Below, in pieces: positions 9,267 to 17,990 of a stretch of 39,267 nucleotides of DNA (positions are counted from its first letter, which is position 1; each line of letters begins with the position of its first letter). The DNA lies in contig JAFIET010000035.1 of assembly GCA_020832405.1 (NCBI GenBank), positions 1 through 39,267 on the forward strand. The letters are read 5' to 3'. Source of the stretch: Balneolales bacterium (GTDB taxonomy: Bacteria; Bacteroidota; Rhodothermia; Balneolales; Cyclonatronaceae). A program made the position numbers and the translations under genes. A model generated the notes under the pieces. That model searched no databases and was not told the DNA's origin. It saw only the letters and a program-made list of their open reading frames with translations.

Positions 9267-9521
9267 ATGGCAAAACTAAAACTTGACCTGCACGAAATCT
9301 ATAACAAAGGGAATCTTATTGATCAGGCCCTGAGCGATATTATCGAAGAAGCCGTATATAAAAAAATCAGGCTTGTGGAAATCATTCCCGGCAAAGGCAG
9401 CGGTCAGCTCAAAAAAAAAGTGCTTCGGTTCCTGCAACAGAAGCATATCAAGCCCTACTATCACCGCATAGAAAAAGACAGCAAAAACTTCGGGCGCTTG
9501 TTTGTACATTTCCGCTTTTAG
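9267..9521 (+). CDS. Stand-alone Smr domain protein
   Basis: The 84-residue product is nothing but an Smr domain, the small MutS-related fold. It starts with the LDLH motif (LKLDLHEIY, residues 4-12) and carries the second signature IIPGKGSGQLKKKV near residues 39-52, where many members have HGxGxG. Smr domains bind or nick branched DNA or, in several bacteria, cleave RNA in stalled ribosomes. Here the His of the HGxG motif is Pro, so catalysis is uncertain, although LDLH is kept. The ATG at 9267 follows an AT-rich leader and begins right before the first strand. The gene lies 57 bases before kynA and may be cotranscribed with it, though no functional link is obvious. Confidence 0.85.
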   Translation: MAKLKLDLHEIYNKGNLIDQALSDIIEEAVYKKIRLVEIIPGKGSGQLKKKVLRFLQQKHIKPYYHRIEKDSKNFGRLFVHFRF

Positions 9522-9578
9522 TGCGGCACTGTCCGTTTTTCCCTCCTATATTTCTGATTCGACCAAAATAATCTGCTT

Positions 9579-10373
9579 ATGTCTGTTTCCAAATCTCTTA
9601 CTTACACCCGTTACCTAAAGATCGATGAGCTGCTGTCGCTACAGCAGTGTAAATCGGACCCTGAGGAACACGATGAAACCCTTTTCATTATTATTCACCA
9701 AACCTATGAACTTTGGTTCAGGCAAATTCTCCACGAGTTTAAGCTGCTCAGGCAGGAGCTGAGTGCAGGCCGCACCTGGACGAGCATCAGAACCCTGCGG
9801 CGCATCCTCACCATCATGAAAACACTTGTAGGGCAGATCGACATCCTCGAAACCATGACGCCCCTCTCCTTCAATATGTTCCGGAAATTTCTCGATAGCT
9901 CCAGCGGGTTTCAGTCTGTTCAGTTTCGCGAAATGGAAATCATCTGCGGGCTGCGCTACCCGCTCATGACCGAAGCGCACCACGACAACGAGCCTGCCCT
10001 CAAAATTATCAGAAGCCGGATGGAAGAGCAGACCCTTTGGGAGGCTTTCATTGCCTATCTGCAACGGCAGGGCCACCCGGCAATAACACCGAAAAGAGTG
10101 AACGAACATGGCCTGCTGTTCGAAGCCAGCCCGCATAATCAGCAGGTGTTAATTGAGGTGATGCACAACGATCCGGAATCATCTCTGCTGAGTGAGCTTT
10201 TTGTTGATTTTGATGAAGGCCTTCAGGAATGGCGTTACCGGCATGTTAAAATGGTTGAGCGAACCATAGGCACCAAAAAAGGAACGGGCGGTTCAGACGG
10301 TGTTACTTACCTGCGAAAAACAACCAACAACGCGATTTTTCCCGATTTATGGGCCATTAGAGCCCATATCTGA
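9579..10373 (+). CDS. kynA: Tryptophan 2,3-dioxygenase
   Basis: This is the haem enzyme that opens the indole ring of L-tryptophan to N-formylkynurenine, the first step of the kynurenine route. The 264-residue length is close to the bacterial norm. LTYTRYLKIDELLSLQ is the standard N-terminal substrate-binding start. FIIIHQTYELWFRQILHE (around residue 37) holds His40, which aligns with active-site His55 of the Xanthomonas enzyme. RHVKMVERTIG holds the axial haem ligand (His222), and GTGGSDGVTYLRK is the family substrate loop near the C-terminus. No other kynurenine gene is in the window, so whether the pathway leads to NAD or only to tryptophan breakdown cannot be seen. A short hairpin and T-run overlap the stop region. 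Confidence 0.95.
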   Translation: MSVSKSLTYTRYLKIDELLSLQQCKSDPEEHDETLFIIIHQTYELWFRQILHEFKLLRQELSAGRTWTSIRTLRRILTIMKTLVGQIDILETMTPLSFNMFRKFLDSSSGFQSVQFREMEIICGLRYPLMTEAHHDNEPALKIIRSRMEEQTLWEAFIAYLQRQGHPAITPKRVNEHGLLFEASPHNQQVLIEVMHNDPESSLLSELFVDFDEGLQEWRYRHVKMVERTIGTKKGTGGSDGVTYLRKTTNNAIFPDLWAIRAHI

Positions 10374-10382
10374 TTTTTTTTT
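10349..10382 (+). terminator. Possible weak terminator of kynA
   Basis: A 6-base stem (ATGGGC at 10349-10354 with GCCCAT at 10362-10367) sits at the very end of the kynA coding region. A run of nine T starts at 10374. The six-base gap between stem and T-run makes it a weak or imperfect intrinsic terminator. Confidence 0.35.
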
Positions 10383-10435
10383 GGGTGCAGTTGAAAGGTT
10401 TTTCACTTTTGTTACTCTGAAGAAGCATAAAAACC

Positions 10436-10452
10436 AAAGCTGCTGAAGCTTT
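10436..10452. promoter_or_regulatory. Dyad upstream of recA, candidate operator
   Basis: The perfect dyad AAAGCT-N5-AGCTTT lies 63 bases before the recA start and overlaps the upstream edge of the candidate -35 hexamer. Its position suits a repressor site such as LexA, but the sequence is not a known LexA box, so this is a positional inference. Confidence 0.3.
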
Positions 10453-10478
10453 CAATTCACATATTTTATACATATACT
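10451..10478 (+). promoter_or_regulatory. recA: Candidate recA promoter
   Basis: TTCAAT (10451-10456) and TATACT (10473-10478) are separated by 16 bases and lie in an AT-rich leader 36 bases before the recA ATG. The -10 is close to the sigma-70 consensus and the -35 is poor. Promoter consensus in this phylum may differ. Confidence 0.3.
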
Positions 10479-10514
10479 AAACAAAAATCCTAACTCTTCA
10501 GAATAATACGCGAT

Positions 10515-11612
10515 ATGGCAACTTCAGACAGACAAAAAGCGATTGAACTGGCCCTGGGTCAGATTGAAAAGCAACACGGCAAGGGCACGATAATGCGCCT
10601 TGGCGACAATCCCATTGTAAACATCCCTGTAATTTCATCAGGTTCTATGATGATCGACGCCGCTCTCGGAGTGGGCGGGTTTCCCCGTGGCCGGATCATT
10701 GAGATTTACGGGCCTGAATCCAGCGGTAAAACAACACTTGCGATGCACATAATCGCAGAAGCGCAAAAAAAAGGCGGCTATGCTGCATTTATTGATGCGG
10801 AGAACGCCTTCGATGCCAAATATGCCAAAGCGCTGGGCATCAAAACCGATGAGTTGCTGGTATCCCAGCCCGACAGCGGTGAGCAGGCGCTTGAAATTAC
10901 CGAAACCCTGATTCGTTCAGCGGCACTTGATGTAGTGGTGGTTGACTCAGTAGCGGCTCTCGTGCCCCGTGCCGAGCTTGACGGTGAGATGGGAGATTCC
11001 CACATGGGCCTGCAGGCACGGCTGATGTCGCAGGCGCTGAGAAAACTCACCGGTATCGTGAATAAAACGCACACCTGCGTTATTTTTATCAATCAGATTC
11101 GCGAAAAAATCGGTGTCATGTTCGGAAACCCTGAAACCACAACCGGTGGGCGAGCCCTCAAGTTTTACTCATCTGTTCGGATCGATATCCGCCGGATCGG
11201 AACCATAAAAAAAGGCGATGAAGTAGTAGGGAACCGTACCAAAGTTAAGATCGTAAAAAACAAGGTTGCCCCGCCTTTCCGCGAAGTCGAGTTCAATATT
11301 GAGTACGGCAAAGGCATCTCCCGCATGGGCGAGCTGCTCGACCTGGCGGTGCAGTACGAAATCATTCAGAAGCGCGGCAGCTGGTACCGTTACGACGGCG
11401 AGCCGATCGGTCAGGGTGCTGATTCAGCCCTGCAGTTCCTCACGGAAGATCCGGAGCTCACCAACAGAATTGAAAAAATCGTACGCGCCAAACTGATGCC
11501 CGAAACCCTCACAGAAGAAGAAACCGCAGAGGCTGCGGCGGCGGGCGAAGCCCTCAGTGCCGCAGGCAGCAGCAACGGTGCAGGAAGCACCGGCGGCAAA
11601 AACAAGGCCTGA
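10515..11612 (+). CDS. recA: RecA recombinase
   Basis: RecA is the ATP-dependent strand-exchange protein for homologous recombination and for the SOS response. The 365-residue product has Walker A GPESSGKT at 66-73, the catalytic Glu96 in IDAENAFD, Walker [11 protein letters not shown], and the DNA-binding L2 loop within [13 protein letters not shown]. Position 97 is Asn where most RecA proteins have His. The C-terminal tail after about 330 is Ala-, Gly- and Ser-rich rather than strongly acidic throughout. recX follows after 23 bases, the common arrangement in which RecX restrains RecA filaments. The start at 10515 matches the normal RecA N-terminus. An AT-rich leader with a dyad and a candidate promoter precedes it. 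Confidence 0.98.
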   Translation: MATSDRQKAIELALGQIEKQHGKGTIMRLGDNPIVNIPVISSGSMMIDAALGVGGFPRGRIIEIYGPESSGKTTLAMHIIAEAQKKGGYAAFIDAENAFDAKYAKALGIKTDELLVSQPDSGEQALEITETLIRSAALDVVVVDSVAALVPRAELDGEMGDSHMGLQARLMSQALRKLTGIVNKTHTCVIFINQIREKIGVMFGNPETTTGGRALKFYSSVRIDIRRIGTIKKGDEVVGNRTKVKIVKNKVAPPFREVEFNIEYGKGISRMGELLDLAVQYEIIQKRGSWYRYDGEPIGQGADSALQFLTEDPELTNRIEKIVRAKLMPETLTEEETAEAAAAGEALSAAGSSNGAGSTGGKNKA

Positions 11613-11635
11613 ATGCAGGCAGGTCGTGCATACTT

Positions 11636-12343
11636 ATGAGAAGAAAGGTAAGACAGCAACCGAAAGATGACGCCCCGGAGCCGGAGTTCAGCCCGGGGCG
11701 CATCACGGGCCTGAATACACAAACCCGCAACAGCTCGCGGGTTTCTGTGTTTATTGAAGGGGAGTTCAGTTTTGGCTGCTATAAAGCGGTCTTTCTGGAA
11801 TCCGGCCTTGGTATTGGGAAAGAACTGGATTTGGACGGGTACGACCTGCTCATGAAACAGGAATCGCGTTTTTCCCTGCGCGAGTACTGGCTAAGCCTTC
11901 TGGCACGCCGGGCGCACACTTCTGTTGAACTGATTCGCAAAGCCCGGAAAAAAGAATTTACTGAAATGCATTTCGACAGCCTTTTGGATGAATTTCGGGA
12001 CAAAGGATATCTTGACGAACGTGCCTATGCCAGGGCTTACATACGGGAGGTAAGCAGTCTCAAAAAATGGGGGGCTGCAAAAGTGAGGGCTGAACTCAAA
12101 AAACGCGGTGTACCTGAACCCGTGCTCGCCGAACTCATTCCCGAAATGCTGCCCGATAATGATATTGCTGCGCTGGAAGCTCTTGTGCTGAAAAACAGCA
12201 GGCGTTTCAGGCGCGAATCTGATATATTGAAACGCAAAAAAAAGGTGGCCGATCACCTCTTACGCAAAGGCCATGCGGCTGAACAGGTTTTCCGCAACCT
12301 TAACCGTCTGCTTGAACTGATTGATTCGCAACCCGACGGCTGA
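11636..12343 (+). CDS. recX: Regulatory protein RecX
   Basis: RecX binds RecA filaments and limits RecA activity. The 235-residue protein is longer than the E. coli one (166) but in the range of three-repeat RecX proteins. Repeated helical signatures are visible: LRKGH and RAHTSVELIRKARKK, the segment FRDKGYLDERAYARAYIRE near residue 120, and KWGAAKVRAELKKRGVPEPV with its conserved Gly-x3-[IV]-x3-L pattern. The N-terminal 70 residues form a beta-rich extension (SRVSVFIEGEFSFGCY) seen in longer relatives. It follows recA by 23 bases in the same direction and is surely cotranscribed. Confidence 0.92.
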   Translation: MRRKVRQQPKDDAPEPEFSPGRITGLNTQTRNSSRVSVFIEGEFSFGCYKAVFLESGLGIGKELDLDGYDLLMKQESRFSLREYWLSLLARRAHTSVELIRKARKKEFTEMHFDSLLDEFRDKGYLDERAYARAYIREVSSLKKWGAAKVRAELKKRGVPEPVLAELIPEMLPDNDIAALEALVLKNSRRFRRESDILKRKKKVADHLLRKGHAAEQVFRNLNRLLELIDSQPDG

Positions 12344-12405
12344 TGTACTCCTGAACTCATCTTTGCTCCGGAAAAGCGCAGCCTTATCTTATTGATACAT
12401 AACCT

Positions 12406-13473
12406 ATGGTTAACATAACCCCTGAAAAAGTTATTCGCTTTTTAATTTACACCGCTATCGGTGCAGGGGTGCTTATGCTATTGTGGCGGTTTTCCGTTCT
12501 GCTGGCTTATCTGCTTATTTCCCTGGTGCTTAGCTACATGCTTAATCCGGTAGTTAACCGCATGCAGGCCAACGGCATGAACCGGACCCTTGCCACATTT
12601 CTGGTCGTGCTGTCGGTATTGCTGGTACTTACCTGGGCCTCAACAACCATTATTCCGAATATAGGCAATCAGCTGCTTCGGCTGGCCACACAACTAAATG
12701 TGGAAACCGTGGCCTTTATCGCCCGCTCTATCGAAGAGTACACCTTACAGATTATTCCGCAGCTGCCTCAGGGATACCTCACAAGTAACGTTGACGGCTT
12801 TTTTGACCGTTTTTTCGACCTTGAAAATGTTCAGTCTCTGTTCGGCAACATTATCGGTGTTTTCACAAATTTGTTCACGGCATTGCTGATTCTGCCTTTT
12901 ACAACTTTCTTTCTGCTAAAAGACGGCAGTAACCTACGGCGGCAGCTGCTTCAGCTGGTACCCAACAAGTACTTCGAGACCACGCTAAACATCATCAGTA
13001 AAATAGAGATGCGGCTTGGCCGGCATTTTAAAGCCGTAGGCCTGCAAAGTACGCTGGTCGCTTTTTTTTCATGGATGCTTCTGAGTATTGCAGGGCTTAA
13101 CAACGCCCTTTCGGTAGGTGTGGCAATCGGTCTTGCAAACACCATCCCTTATTTCGGACCTGTTTTGGGCTATTTGCTTTCCATTGTAATTGCCATCATC
13201 GAAACCGGTGATTTTTCTCTGGTTCTGAACTGTATCCTCGCGGTGATGATCGTGCAGATTATGGATAATGTGATCTTTTACCCGGCCATTTTTTCCCGCT
13301 CAGCCAACATACACCCGCTTTACGTACTGCTGATTATTCTGATTGGCGCCGAGCTCGCAGGCCTGATCGGCATGCTGATTGCCATCCCACTGTTCACCGT
13401 TATTCGGGTAATTTACAACGAAATTTCGTGGAGCATCCAAAATTATTATGTCTTTAAATCACGACAGACCTGA
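12406..13473 (+). CDS. AI-2E family transporter (PerM-like)
   Basis: This 355-residue protein has about seven or eight membrane segments with the central periplasmic or amphipathic part typical of the AI-2 exporter / PerM family. The conserved C-terminal signature GLANTIPYFGPVLGYLLS is present, together with QIMDNVIFYPAIFS and the closing GLIGMLIAIPLFTVIRV. Family members have been linked to autoinducer-2 export and to Na+(Li+)/H+ antiport; sequence alone does not choose. The 3' end overlaps the LD-carboxypeptidase start by 26 bases in another frame, so the two are probably translated from one message. Confidence 0.88.
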   Translation: MVNITPEKVIRFLIYTAIGAGVLMLLWRFSVLLAYLLISLVLSYMLNPVVNRMQANGMNRTLATFLVVLSVLLVLTWASTTIIPNIGNQLLRLATQLNVETVAFIARSIEEYTLQIIPQLPQGYLTSNVDGFFDRFFDLENVQSLFGNIIGVFTNLFTALLILPFTTFFLLKDGSNLRRQLLQLVPNKYFETTLNIISKIEMRLGRHFKAVGLQSTLVAFFSWMLLSIAGLNNALSVGVAIGLANTIPYFGPVLGYLLSIVIAIIETGDFSLVLNCILAVMIVQIMDNVIFYPAIFSRSANIHPLYVLLIILIGAELAGLIGMLIAIPLFTVIRVIYNEISWSIQNYYVFKSRQT

Positions 13474-14410
13474 CGCATACGTCCCCCTGCGCCCTTTGCC
13501 ACAAAGAGGTACCATCGGGATATTTGCACCTTCAACACCGGCAGAGGCGGAAAAAATTGAGCAGGGCATCCGCTACCTCGAATCTCTGGGCTACCGCACG
13601 CTTACCACTCCAAGCTGCTCGATGCGGGATGAGTACCTGGCCGGTAGCGGTAAAGCCCGGGCCCGCGACCTCATGAATCTGGTAAATGATCCCCTGGTTG
13701 ACGCTGTTTTTTGTACCCGTGGCGGTTTTGGCTGTTTAATGATGCTGCCCTACCTGGATTATGATGCCATCAAAAGCGCCCGAAAACTCATTCTTGGGTT
13801 TAGCGATGTTACGGCTTTGCACTGGGGTATTTACAGTCAGTGCGGGCTGCCCGCTATTTCTGCAGGCATGGTAGCTACTGATTTATCCTACCCGCAGCGC
13901 AACCCTCAGTTTGAAACCTATTTTTGGAAACTGCTTGAAACCGGAGAAACGGAAATCGCTTTTGAAAATGAACTTTGGGATCACTCACGGCCTCCGGCAC
14001 AACTTAGCGGTGTTCTTATGCCCGGCACCATGTCGGTGGCTGCTATGCTTCTCGGTACCCGCTGGTTTCCGCGGCTAAAGGGCTGCATCCCTGTTTTGGA
14101 GGATGTGGATGAACCCCGGCACAAAGTCGAAGCTTACCTCACACAGCTTTGTATGGGCGGGCACTTCTCCGGCTGCGAGGCCCTGCTTTTCGGGCAGTTC
14201 ACCGATGCAGCCGTTCAGGGATATCCGGAAGTGCCCGCGCTGGACAAAATCATTCGCAGAGCAACTGCAGGTCTTTCACTTCAGTTAGCCAAAGGGCTGG
14301 ATTACGGACATGTGCCTGGTAAAATTTCTTTACCTTTAGGAGTGCCGATATCCGTATCTTGGGGGCCAACTACAATTTTGCGAACCCGGCAATCCATTTT
14401 CGAATCTTGA
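13448..14410 (+). CDS. ldcA: LD-carboxypeptidase (murein tetrapeptide carboxypeptidase)
   Basis: This S66-family serine peptidase removes the terminal D-Ala from the L,D-linked tetrapeptide released from murein, a cytoplasmic step of cell-wall recycling. Three catalytic positions match the Pseudomonas LdcA triad (Ser115, Glu217, His285) closely: Ser119 in GFSDVT, Glu218 in VLEDVDEPRHK and His288 in YGHVPGKISLPLG. The N-terminal strand GTIGIFAPSTP and the TRGGFGCLMMLPYLDYD segment are also standard. The 320-residue length is normal. Its start lies inside the last 26 bases of the AI-2E gene. Its stop overlaps the chosen purN TTG start as TTGA, pointing to translational coupling in a row of four genes. 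Confidence 0.92.
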   Translation: MSLNHDRPDAYVPLRPLPQRGTIGIFAPSTPAEAEKIEQGIRYLESLGYRTLTTPSCSMRDEYLAGSGKARARDLMNLVNDPLVDAVFCTRGGFGCLMMLPYLDYDAIKSARKLILGFSDVTALHWGIYSQCGLPAISAGMVATDLSYPQRNPQFETYFWKLLETGETEIAFENELWDHSRPPAQLSGVLMPGTMSVAAMLLGTRWFPRLKGCIPVLEDVDEPRHKVEAYLTQLCMGGHFSGCEALLFGQFTDAAVQGYPEVPALDKIIRRATAGLSLQLAKGLDYGHVPGKISLPLGVPISVSWGPTTILRTRQSIFES

Positions 14411-15009
14411 CACCCAGCATTGTGGTCGCTGCATCGGGCGGCGGCACAAATTTTCAGGCACTTATCGACGCTGTAGTACAAAACCGGCTTCAGTCCCGAA
14501 TTGCCGGGCTTATTGCTGGTTCGCCGGGAACAGGGGCCATAAAGCGTGCTGAAAAACACGGAATTCCGGTTTTTGTACAACCGCGCAGTTGCGATGAAAA
14601 TACCGAAGCAGACACCATGCTGGATATTTTGCAGATATGGAAACCTGATTTGATTGTGCTGGCGGGATGGCTCCGTAAAGTTCCGCCAGCAGTACTTGAG
14701 CAGTTTCCTGATCGCTTCGTAAACATTCACCCATCACTGCTCCCAAAATTCGGTGGCAAAGGGTTCTATGGTATTCGTGTTCATGAAGCTGTTATACAGG
14801 CCGGAGAATCCGAGTCGGGCTGCACGGTTCACTTGGTGAATGAAGAATATGACAAGGGCCGGATAATCGGGCAGCGCCGCATTCCGGTACTTCCTGAAGA
14901 CACCCCTCAAAGCTTAGCTGCCCGCGTTCTGGAGCAGGAGCATCAACTTTATCCGGAGTGCATTAACACATTATTGCACCATCCGACCAAAAAAGAGTGT
15001 ATAACCTGA
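14407..15009 (+). CDS. purN: Phosphoribosylglycinamide formyltransferase
   Basis: PurN transfers a formyl group from 10-formyl-tetrahydrofolate to GAR in de novo purine synthesis. The N-terminal loop SGGGTNFQALIDAV binds the nucleotide phosphate. The catalytic trio is visible as Asn and His in FVNIHPSLLPKFGGKG and Asp in VNEEYDKGRIIGQ. The frame opens upstream at a TTG at 14359, but residues from there do not belong to the family. I chose the TTG at 14407, which overlaps the upstream stop as TTGA and gives a normal-length 200-residue protein. No ATG fits, so the start is a non-ATG codon. purH follows with a TGATG overlap, forming a purNH pair. Confidence 0.93.
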   Translation: MTPSIVVAASGGGTNFQALIDAVVQNRLQSRIAGLIAGSPGTGAIKRAEKHGIPVFVQPRSCDENTEADTMLDILQIWKPDLIVLAGWLRKVPPAVLEQFPDRFVNIHPSLLPKFGGKGFYGIRVHEAVIQAGESESGCTVHLVNEEYDKGRIIGQRRIPVLPEDTPQSLAARVLEQEHQLYPECINTLLHHPTKKECIT

Positions 15010-16580
15010 TGATACAGTCATTCGCAGCTTTCGAGAAAAAGAATTTAAAGGTAAAAAGGGCTTTGTTGTCCGTTTTTGACAAAACCGGTATTGCCGAACT
15101 CGGTCAGTTTTTACATGAACAAGGGGTTGAACTGATCTCAACCGGAGGTACGGCAAAAACCCTCATCAAGGCAGGCCTGCCGGTAACAAGTGTTGACTCC
15201 CTAACCGGTTTTCCCGAAATGATGGATGGTCGGGTTAAAACCCTGCATCCTGCCATCCACGGGCCGCTGCTTTCCAGACCGGTTGTTAAATCTGACATGG
15301 CGTCTCTTCATGCGCTTGGCTATGCCCCGATCGAACTGCTTGTTGTTAATTTGTATCCGTTCAGCGAAACAGTTGCCGAGAGCCCGGGTTTTGAAACATG
15401 CATGGAAAACATCGACATTGGCGGCCCGGCCATGCTTCGGGCGGCTGCCAAAAATGTGGATCATGTTTGTGTACTTACCTCACCTGAGCAGTACAAAAAA
15501 TTCCAGCAGGAAGTTACGGAACATAACGGAACCGTACGCTACAAGTACCGTCTCCGAATGGCGCAGCAGGCTTTTCAGCACACCTCCATCTACGATACTG
15601 CTGTAGCGATGTATTTATCGAAGGAAATCAAATCCGGATTTCCGGACGTGCTGAACCTTCAGCTTCGCAAATTCAGCCCGCTTCGTTATGGTGAAAACCC
15701 GCATCAGGCTGCAGCTGTTTACGGCGATCAGGGGGAAATCATTGAAGTGCTGCACGGCAAACAGCTTAGCTACAACAACCTGCTTGATGTGGATGCCGCG
15801 CTCAACCTGTTCGCTGATTTCAGGTATGACGACCCCACCTGCGCCATTATTAAGCATACACTACCCTGCGGTGTTGCAACGCGTGCGGATCTCACACAGG
15901 CCTGGCATGCTGCTTTCGCAACAGATACTATCAGCCCCTTTGGCGGTATAGTGCTGGTAAACGAATCCCTTGACCTGCCAACCGCTAAAGCCATTGATTC
16001 CATTTTTACTGAAATTGTGGTCGCACCCGATTTCGATAACGACGCACTCGAACTGCTCACTCAAAAAGCCAACCGGCGCCTCGTCAAAATTAAAAAAGCC
16101 GACCTGCTTACAACATCTTACAGTTACCGCAGTATTTTTGGCGGCCTTCTTTGTCAGCAACCCGATTCCGTTGAAATTGAGACCAAAAATTTCAAGGTTG
16201 TAACCCACCTCAAACCAACTGAGAAACAACTCTCGGATATGCTATTTGCATGGAAGGTTGTTAAACGGGTGAATTCTAATGCCATCGTATTCGGGCGCGA
16301 TCAGCAAACCCTCGGCATAGGCAGCGGTCAGCCGAGCAGACTGGATTCATCTGAATTTGCTGTGCTGAAAGCGGCAAAATTTGACCACGATCTGAAAGGA
16401 GCTGCTGTTGCATCAGATGCGTTTTTTCCGTTTCGTGACGGCATAGACGCCATTGCCAAAGCCGGAGCCGGCTGTGTGATTCAGCCTGGTGGCAGCATTC
16501 GCGATCAGGAAGTGATTGATGCCGCTAATGAGCATGGCCTGTGCATGGTTTTTACCGGCAGAAGACATTTTAAACATTAA
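15009..16580 (+). CDS. purH: Bifunctional AICAR transformylase / IMP cyclohydrolase
   Basis: PurH carries out the last two steps to IMP: formylation of AICAR and ring closure of FAICAR. The N-terminal IMP cyclohydrolase domain begins with KRALLSVFDKTGI and carries ISTGGTAKTL and DGRVKTLHPAIHGPLL. The transformylase domain has LRYGENPHQAA and the catalytic Lys-His pair (Lys282-His283) in IIKHTLPCGVA, then SPFGGIVL and the C-terminal DAFFPFRDGIDAIAKAG. A GTG at 14997 also lies in frame, but the ATG at 15009 overlaps the purN stop by one base (TGATG) and gives 523 residues, close to the norm. The usual Asn in KHxNPCG is Leu here, a mild deviation. Confidence 0.96.
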   Translation: MIQSFAAFEKKNLKVKRALLSVFDKTGIAELGQFLHEQGVELISTGGTAKTLIKAGLPVTSVDSLTGFPEMMDGRVKTLHPAIHGPLLSRPVVKSDMASLHALGYAPIELLVVNLYPFSETVAESPGFETCMENIDIGGPAMLRAAAKNVDHVCVLTSPEQYKKFQQEVTEHNGTVRYKYRLRMAQQAFQHTSIYDTAVAMYLSKEIKSGFPDVLNLQLRKFSPLRYGENPHQAAAVYGDQGEIIEVLHGKQLSYNNLLDVDAALNLFADFRYDDPTCAIIKHTLPCGVATRADLTQAWHAAFATDTISPFGGIVLVNESLDLPTAKAIDSIFTEIVVAPDFDNDALELLTQKANRRLVKIKKADLLTTSYSYRSIFGGLLCQQPDSVEIETKNFKVVTHLKPTEKQLSDMLFAWKVVKRVNSNAIVFGRDQQTLGIGSGQPSRLDSSEFAVLKAAKFDHDLKGAAVASDAFFPFRDGIDAIAKAGAGCVIQPGGSIRDQEVIDAANEHGLCMVFTGRRHFKH

Positions 16581-16900
16581 ATCAGCCGCTGGGATTGCTT
16601 ATTTTCCCGACTTATGAAACGGGTATCAGCTGAAGAAACAGCGCAATAGATGTCTCTTCATTTTCAGCCCGTGTTTTAAATCAGCCAAATTATTTATTTC
16701 TTAACCTTCTCGTAAATGCCCATGCGCTTCATGTTTCATTTTTGGGATCCCCTGAGATCTTTGCCGCTTACTCAGGTTTTTAACTCTCAGCGTACGGGCG
16801 TTTTCCGGTTTAAAACAAGCGCAGGCCAAACCGGCGGCCCCCAACAATGCTGACCCGCCAATTCTAACATATCAGCCCCAAATTTCTCTACTCAATTCTT
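16581..16900. other. Non-coding region between purH and mreB
   Basis: These 320 bases carry no plausible gene. They hold a candidate terminator for purH at 16749-16781 and then about 120 bases of leader before mreB. I see no recognisable riboswitch or RNA gene, and no confident promoter hexamers. Confidence 0.6.
16749..16781 (+). terminator. Possible purH terminator
   Basis: CCTGAG (16751-16756) and CTCAGG (16771-16776) form a 6-base stem with a 14-base loop, followed at once by TTTTT. It lies 170 bases past the purH stop. The stem is short, so termination may be partial. Confidence 0.4.
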
Positions 16901-17956
16901 ATGCAATCCACTGCGAACCCTGACTCCAAGAACCGTCCGAAAAAACAATCTGCCTTCGACTGGCTTTATACAGATATAGCCATCGACTTAGGAACGGCCA
17001 ACACCCTCATTTACGAAAGAAACAAAGGCATTGTGCTGAATGAGCCCTCCATCGTTGCCCTGGATGCCAAAGGCGGCGTTGTAGCTATTGGCCATGAAGC
17101 ACGGCTGATGCACGAGAAAACGCACCAGAATATCCGCACCATCCGCCCATTGCGCGACGGCGTAATCGCCGATTTTGAAGTAGCCGAACACATGATTCGG
17201 GGCATGATAAAAAAAGTGAAGAAACGCTGGTACTCCTCAACACGGAAAATGGTGGTTTGTGTACCTTCCGGTATTACGGAGGTGGAAAAACGTGCCGTGC
17301 GCGACAGCGCCGAGCGGGCAGGCGCCAAAGAAGTTTTCCTGGTTGATGAACCCATGGCAGCGGCCATCGGTATCGGCCTTGACGTGCACGAGCCCGTCGG
17401 AAACATGATCGTAGATATCGGAGGCGGTACCACAGAAATCGCCGTTATTGCACTTTCAGGCATTGTTTACTCGCAGTCCGTCAGAATTGGCGGCGATAAA
17501 CTCAACGAAGTTATTATCAACTATTTCCGCCGCAACCATAACCTGCTGATCGGTGAGCGTACCGGCGAAGAAGTTAAAATGACGCTTGGCTCTGCAACAC
17601 CGCTCGATGAAGAAATCGAGATGTACGCCAAAGGCCGTGACCTCATCAACGGGGTACCCAAAACACGGGTAGTAACTTCCCGCGATGTTCGCGAAGCCTT
17701 GTCAGAAACCGTGAATACTATCGTGGAGTCAGTCACCAAATCGCTGGAGCAAACCCCTCCGGAGCTTTCGTCTGACCTGCTCGACCGTGGCATCATGCTA
17801 ACCGGAGGAGGTGCGCTGCTCAAAAACCTGGACCGCCTCATCATGGAAACAACCGAACTGCCTGTACACATTGCCGAAGATCCCCTCACGGCAGTTGTTC
17901 GGGGCACAGGTGCCATCCTCGAAGATATTGAGTTTTACAAAAGCGTACTGACCTAA
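16901..17956 (+). CDS. mreB: Rod shape-determining actin homologue MreB
   Basis: MreB forms membrane-bound filaments that guide lateral cell-wall synthesis. The 351-residue protein begins with a short Lys-rich extension, then the phosphate-1 motif AIDLGTANTLIY. It also shows VCVPSGITEVEKRAVRDSAE, the phosphate-2 motif MIVDIGGGTTEIAVI and the adenosine motif GIMLTGGGALLKNLD, all standard for MreB. It leads the complete cluster mreB-mreC-mreD-mrdA-rodA, 34 bases before mreC. The presence of the full set predicts a rod or curved-rod cell. The start at 16901 is the only ATG before the first conserved strand. Confidence 0.98.
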   Translation: MQSTANPDSKNRPKKQSAFDWLYTDIAIDLGTANTLIYERNKGIVLNEPSIVALDAKGGVVAIGHEARLMHEKTHQNIRTIRPLRDGVIADFEVAEHMIRGMIKKVKKRWYSSTRKMVVCVPSGITEVEKRAVRDSAERAGAKEVFLVDEPMAAAIGIGLDVHEPVGNMIVDIGGGTTEIAVIALSGIVYSQSVRIGGDKLNEVIINYFRRNHNLLIGERTGEEVKMTLGSATPLDEEIEMYAKGRDLINGVPKTRVVTSRDVREALSETVNTIVESVTKSLEQTPPELSSDLLDRGIMLTGGGALLKNLDRLIMETTELPVHIAEDPLTAVVRGTGAILEDIEFYKSVLT

Positions 17957-17990
17957 TCAGCACCTCCATCCGATTGCCGGAGCCGGCCCT

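Noticed and set aside
14359-14406. Upstream TTG start for purN
   Set aside because: It would add 16 residues outside the family and lie deep within ldcA; the TTGA overlap at 14407 is a better fit.
14997-15008. GTG start for purH
   Set aside because: The ATG at 15009 overlaps the purN stop in the common TGATG way and gives a standard length.
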